A stretch of 7,485 nucleotides of DNA from Betaproteobacteria bacterium (GTDB taxonomy: Bacteria; Pseudomonadota; Gammaproteobacteria; Burkholderiales; Burkholderiaceae_E), in contig VGHV01000118.1 in the NCBI GenBank assembly GCA_016868095.1, forward strand, positions 1 through 7,485. Direction: 5' to 3'. A program made the translations under genes and the position numbers. How positions within the stretch are numbered: the first letter of the stretch is position 1; every line of letters starts with the position of its first letter. Of this stretch, positions 6,349 to 7,485 are shown in pieces. A model generated the notes under the pieces. It was not told the DNA's origin. It did not search any database and was given only the letters and a program-made list of their open reading frames with translations.

Positions 6349-7245
6349 ATGGCTGAAATTACAGCATCCATGGTTAAAGCGCTGAGGGAAAAAACCGATG
6401 CCCCGATGATGGAGTGCAAAAAGGCGCTGGCTGAGGCAGCAGGCGATTTGGCAAAAGCAGAAGAAATTCTTCGTGTAAAGCTTGGCAGTAAGGCGAGCAA
6501 AGCGGCTAGTCGGACTGCAGCTGAAGGTGTCGTTGCCATTTACATCAGCGGTGATCGCAAACTTGGCGTAATGGTTGAGCTCAACTCAGAGACCGACTTC
6601 GTTGCAAAAAATGACGATTTCATTGGTTTTTCACAAGAGCTGGCAAGATTGGTCGCCGAGCATTCGCCTTCCGATGTCGATGCGCTCTCTGCGCTTCAGA
6701 CCAGCCACGGCGTTAGCGTTGAGGCTCATCGCACCACGCTGATTGGAAAAATTGGCGAAAACATGAACATTCGTCGATTCCAGCGTTTGCAAGCCCAAGG
6801 GCATTTGGCAAGCTACATTCACGGTGGCTCCAAGATTGGTGTACTCGTCGATTTGCTTGGTGCTGACGAGCAGCTTGCGAAGGATCTGGCCATGCATATT
6901 GCCGCCAGTAAGCCAAAATCACTCGATCGAAGCGGCGTGCCCGACGATTTGATTGAGGCAGAGCGCCGTGTTGCAACCGAAAAAGCGGCCGAATCCGGAA
7001 AGTCAGCCGACATTGTGGCGAAGATGGTTGAGGGAAGTGTGCAAAAATTCCTCAAAGAAGTAACCTTGCTTGGTCAGGTGTTTGTCAAGGATGACAAAGT
7101 TACCGTCGAGCAATTGCTCAAGCAGCGTCAGGCTAGCGTGCCAAGTTTTGTGCTTTATGTGGTTGGCGAGGGTATGGAGAAGAAGGCCAATGATTTTGCA
7201 GCTGAGGTGGCGGCGCAGGCTGCGGCTGCCGCTGCATCGCGTTGA
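6349..7245 (+). CDS. tsf: Translation elongation factor Ts (EF-Ts)
   Basis: EF-Ts is the nucleotide exchange factor that frees GDP from EF-Tu in the cytoplasm. The 298-residue protein is close to the betaproteobacterial length (about 290). The N-terminal UBA-like domain spans about 4-40 ([20 protein letters not shown], then KKALAEA). The EF-Tu-contacting motif [10 protein letters not shown] is at 82-91, with Asp83 and Phe84 matching the Asp80/Phe81 pair that disturbs the EF-Tu magnesium site in E. coli. The core continues through [14 protein letters not shown] (131-144) and AMHIAASKP (181-189). A helical arm with [14 protein letters not shown] (205-218) precedes [13 protein letters not shown] (226-238). 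The tail [13 protein letters not shown] (267-279) and the Ala-rich end are typical of Burkholderiales-type EF-Ts. AGGAG (6336-6340) lies 8 nt before the ATG. Expression probably depends on readthrough of the hairpin upstream. Confidence 0.99.
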   Translation: MAEITASMVKALREKTDAPMMECKKALAEAAGDLAKAEEILRVKLGSKASKAASRTAAEGVVAIYISGDRKLGVMVELNSETDFVAKNDDFIGFSQELARLVAEHSPSDVDALSALQTSHGVSVEAHRTTLIGKIGENMNIRRFQRLQAQGHLASYIHGGSKIGVLVDLLGADEQLAKDLAMHIAASKPKSLDRSGVPDDLIEAERRVATEKAAESGKSADIVAKMVEGSVQKFLKEVTLLGQVFVKDDKVTVEQLLKQRQASVPSFVLYVVGEGMEKKANDFAAEVAAQAAAAAASR

Positions 7246-7262
7246 TTCAATGCTTTTTCTGA

Positions 7263-7282
7263 GGCCCTGCTCGGAGCGGGCC
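7263..7282 (+). other. Hairpin 1 in the tsf-pyrH gap (alternative to hairpin 2)
   Basis: GGCCC (7263-7267) pairs with GGGCC (7278-7282), and GCT (7269-7271) with AGC (7275-7277), leaving one bulged T at 7268 and the loop CGG. It shares bases 7280-7282 with the terminator-like hairpin just downstream, so the two cannot both form completely. Confidence 0.55.
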
Positions 7283-7301
7283 CTGTAGTAAGGGCATTTT
7301 T
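7280..7301 (+). terminator. Weak terminator-like hairpin 2 between tsf and pyrH
   Basis: GCCCT (7280-7284) pairs with AGGGC (7291-7295) around a 6-nt loop, followed by A and five T residues (7297-7301). The stem is only 5 bp, so termination should be partial. An identical GCCCT at 7264-7268 could pair with the same AGGGC, giving a third possible fold. Confidence 0.5.
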
Positions 7302-7304
7302 GTT

Positions 7305-7311
7305 GAGGAGG
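7305..7311 (+). promoter_or_regulatory. Strong ribosome binding site of pyrH, pointing to a GTG start
   Basis: GAGGAGG is nearly a full anti-16S match and lies 4 nt before the GTG at 7316. The alternative ATG at 7349 has only AAGGA (7332-7336), 12 nt away, which is too far to be convincing. The upstream GTG is therefore preferred. Confidence 0.75.
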
Positions 7312-7315
7312 AACG

Positions 7316-7485
7316 GTGGGCGCTAAGCATCAAGGACTATCTGAACAGATGCCTCTCAAATACCGGCGAATCCTCCTCAAACTCTCTGGCGAAGCGCTGA
7401 TGGGCGACGACGCTTTCGGCATAAGCCGGCAAACCATCGAGCGGGTCGCCCGGGAAATCCGCGCTGTTCATCAACTTGGTGTTGA
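7316..7485 (+). CDS. pyrH: UMP kinase PyrH, N-terminal fragment (3' end outside window)
   Basis: PyrH phosphorylates UMP to UDP with ATP, the step that leads to UTP and CTP, in the cytoplasm as a hexamer. Only the first 56 codons are inside the window. From the GTG start the protein reads [18 protein letters not shown] and then the family nucleotide-binding start [19 protein letters not shown], followed by [19 protein letters not shown]. This aligns with E. coli Pyr[16 protein letters not shown] and its EIKELVELGI helix. With GTG as the start, the N-terminus has 11 extra residues before MPLKYRR, similar to the short leader seen in several proteobacterial PyrH proteins. It lies 70 bp after tsf, and rpsB-tsf-pyrH is the conserved order. 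The hairpins in the gap may tune its level. Confidence 0.96.
   Translation, partial: MGAKHQGLSEQMPLKYRRILLKLSGEALMGDDAFGISRQTIERVAREIRAVHQLGV

Noticed and set aside
1..7485. A new defence, mobile or biosynthetic system
   Set aside because: Every sizeable stretch is explained by conserved housekeeping genes in familiar order. No integrase, transposase, array, toxin or orphan cassette was seen on either strand.

Overview
The window is core-genome DNA from a proteobacterium, most likely a betaproteobacterium close to Burkholderiales. The S2 and EF-Ts proteins read like betaproteobacterial family members: S2 begins [20 protein letters not shown], and EF-Ts carries VGEGMEKK followed by an Ala-rich FAAEVAAQ tail. 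The gene order glnD-map, diverging from rpsB-tsf-pyrH, is the classic arrangement in beta- and gammaproteobacteria. Base composition looks moderate and even, with no sign of recent foreign DNA. The taxonomic call is inferred from remembered protein families, not from a search.

Layout. (1) Positions 2-1087, plus strand: the C-terminal half of NAD+-dependent DNA ligase LigA, cut by the left edge. (2) Positions 1194-1955, plus strand: a purine-nucleoside-phosphorylase-family protein, best read as S-methyl-5'-thioinosine phosphorylase. (3) Positions 1967-4513, minus strand: GlnD, the PII uridylyltransferase/uridylyl-removing enzyme, convergent with the phosphorylase with only 11 bp between the stop codons. 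(4) Positions 4527-5321, minus strand: type I methionine aminopeptidase, 13 bp upstream of glnD and probably cotranscribed with it. (5) Positions 5322-5530: the divergent control region between map and rpsB, with a TATAAT box inside a 12-bp palindrome and a roughly 140-nt rpsB leader with several possible hairpins. (6) Positions 5531-6286 rpsB, 6349-7245 tsf and 7316-7485 the start of pyrH, all plus strand. A strong terminator-type hairpin lies between rpsB and tsf, and a set of overlapping hairpins lies between tsf and pyrH.

How the genes fit together. rpsB, tsf and map serve translation: ribosome assembly, EF-Tu recycling and removal of N-terminal methionine. pyrH makes UDP, the route to the UTP that GlnD uses to modify PII proteins in nitrogen control. 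The phosphorylase belongs to recovery of methylthioadenosine derived from polyamine synthesis. LigA seals nicks in replication and repair.

I found no mobile element, CRISPR array, tRNA, rRNA, toxin system or defence system, and no evidence for an undescribed multigene system. The points worth a second look are regulatory RNA structures in the rpsB-tsf-pyrH operon, the tightly convergent phosphorylase/glnD pair, and modest divergence at the LigA C-terminus. No gene-free stretch exceeds about 210 bp.
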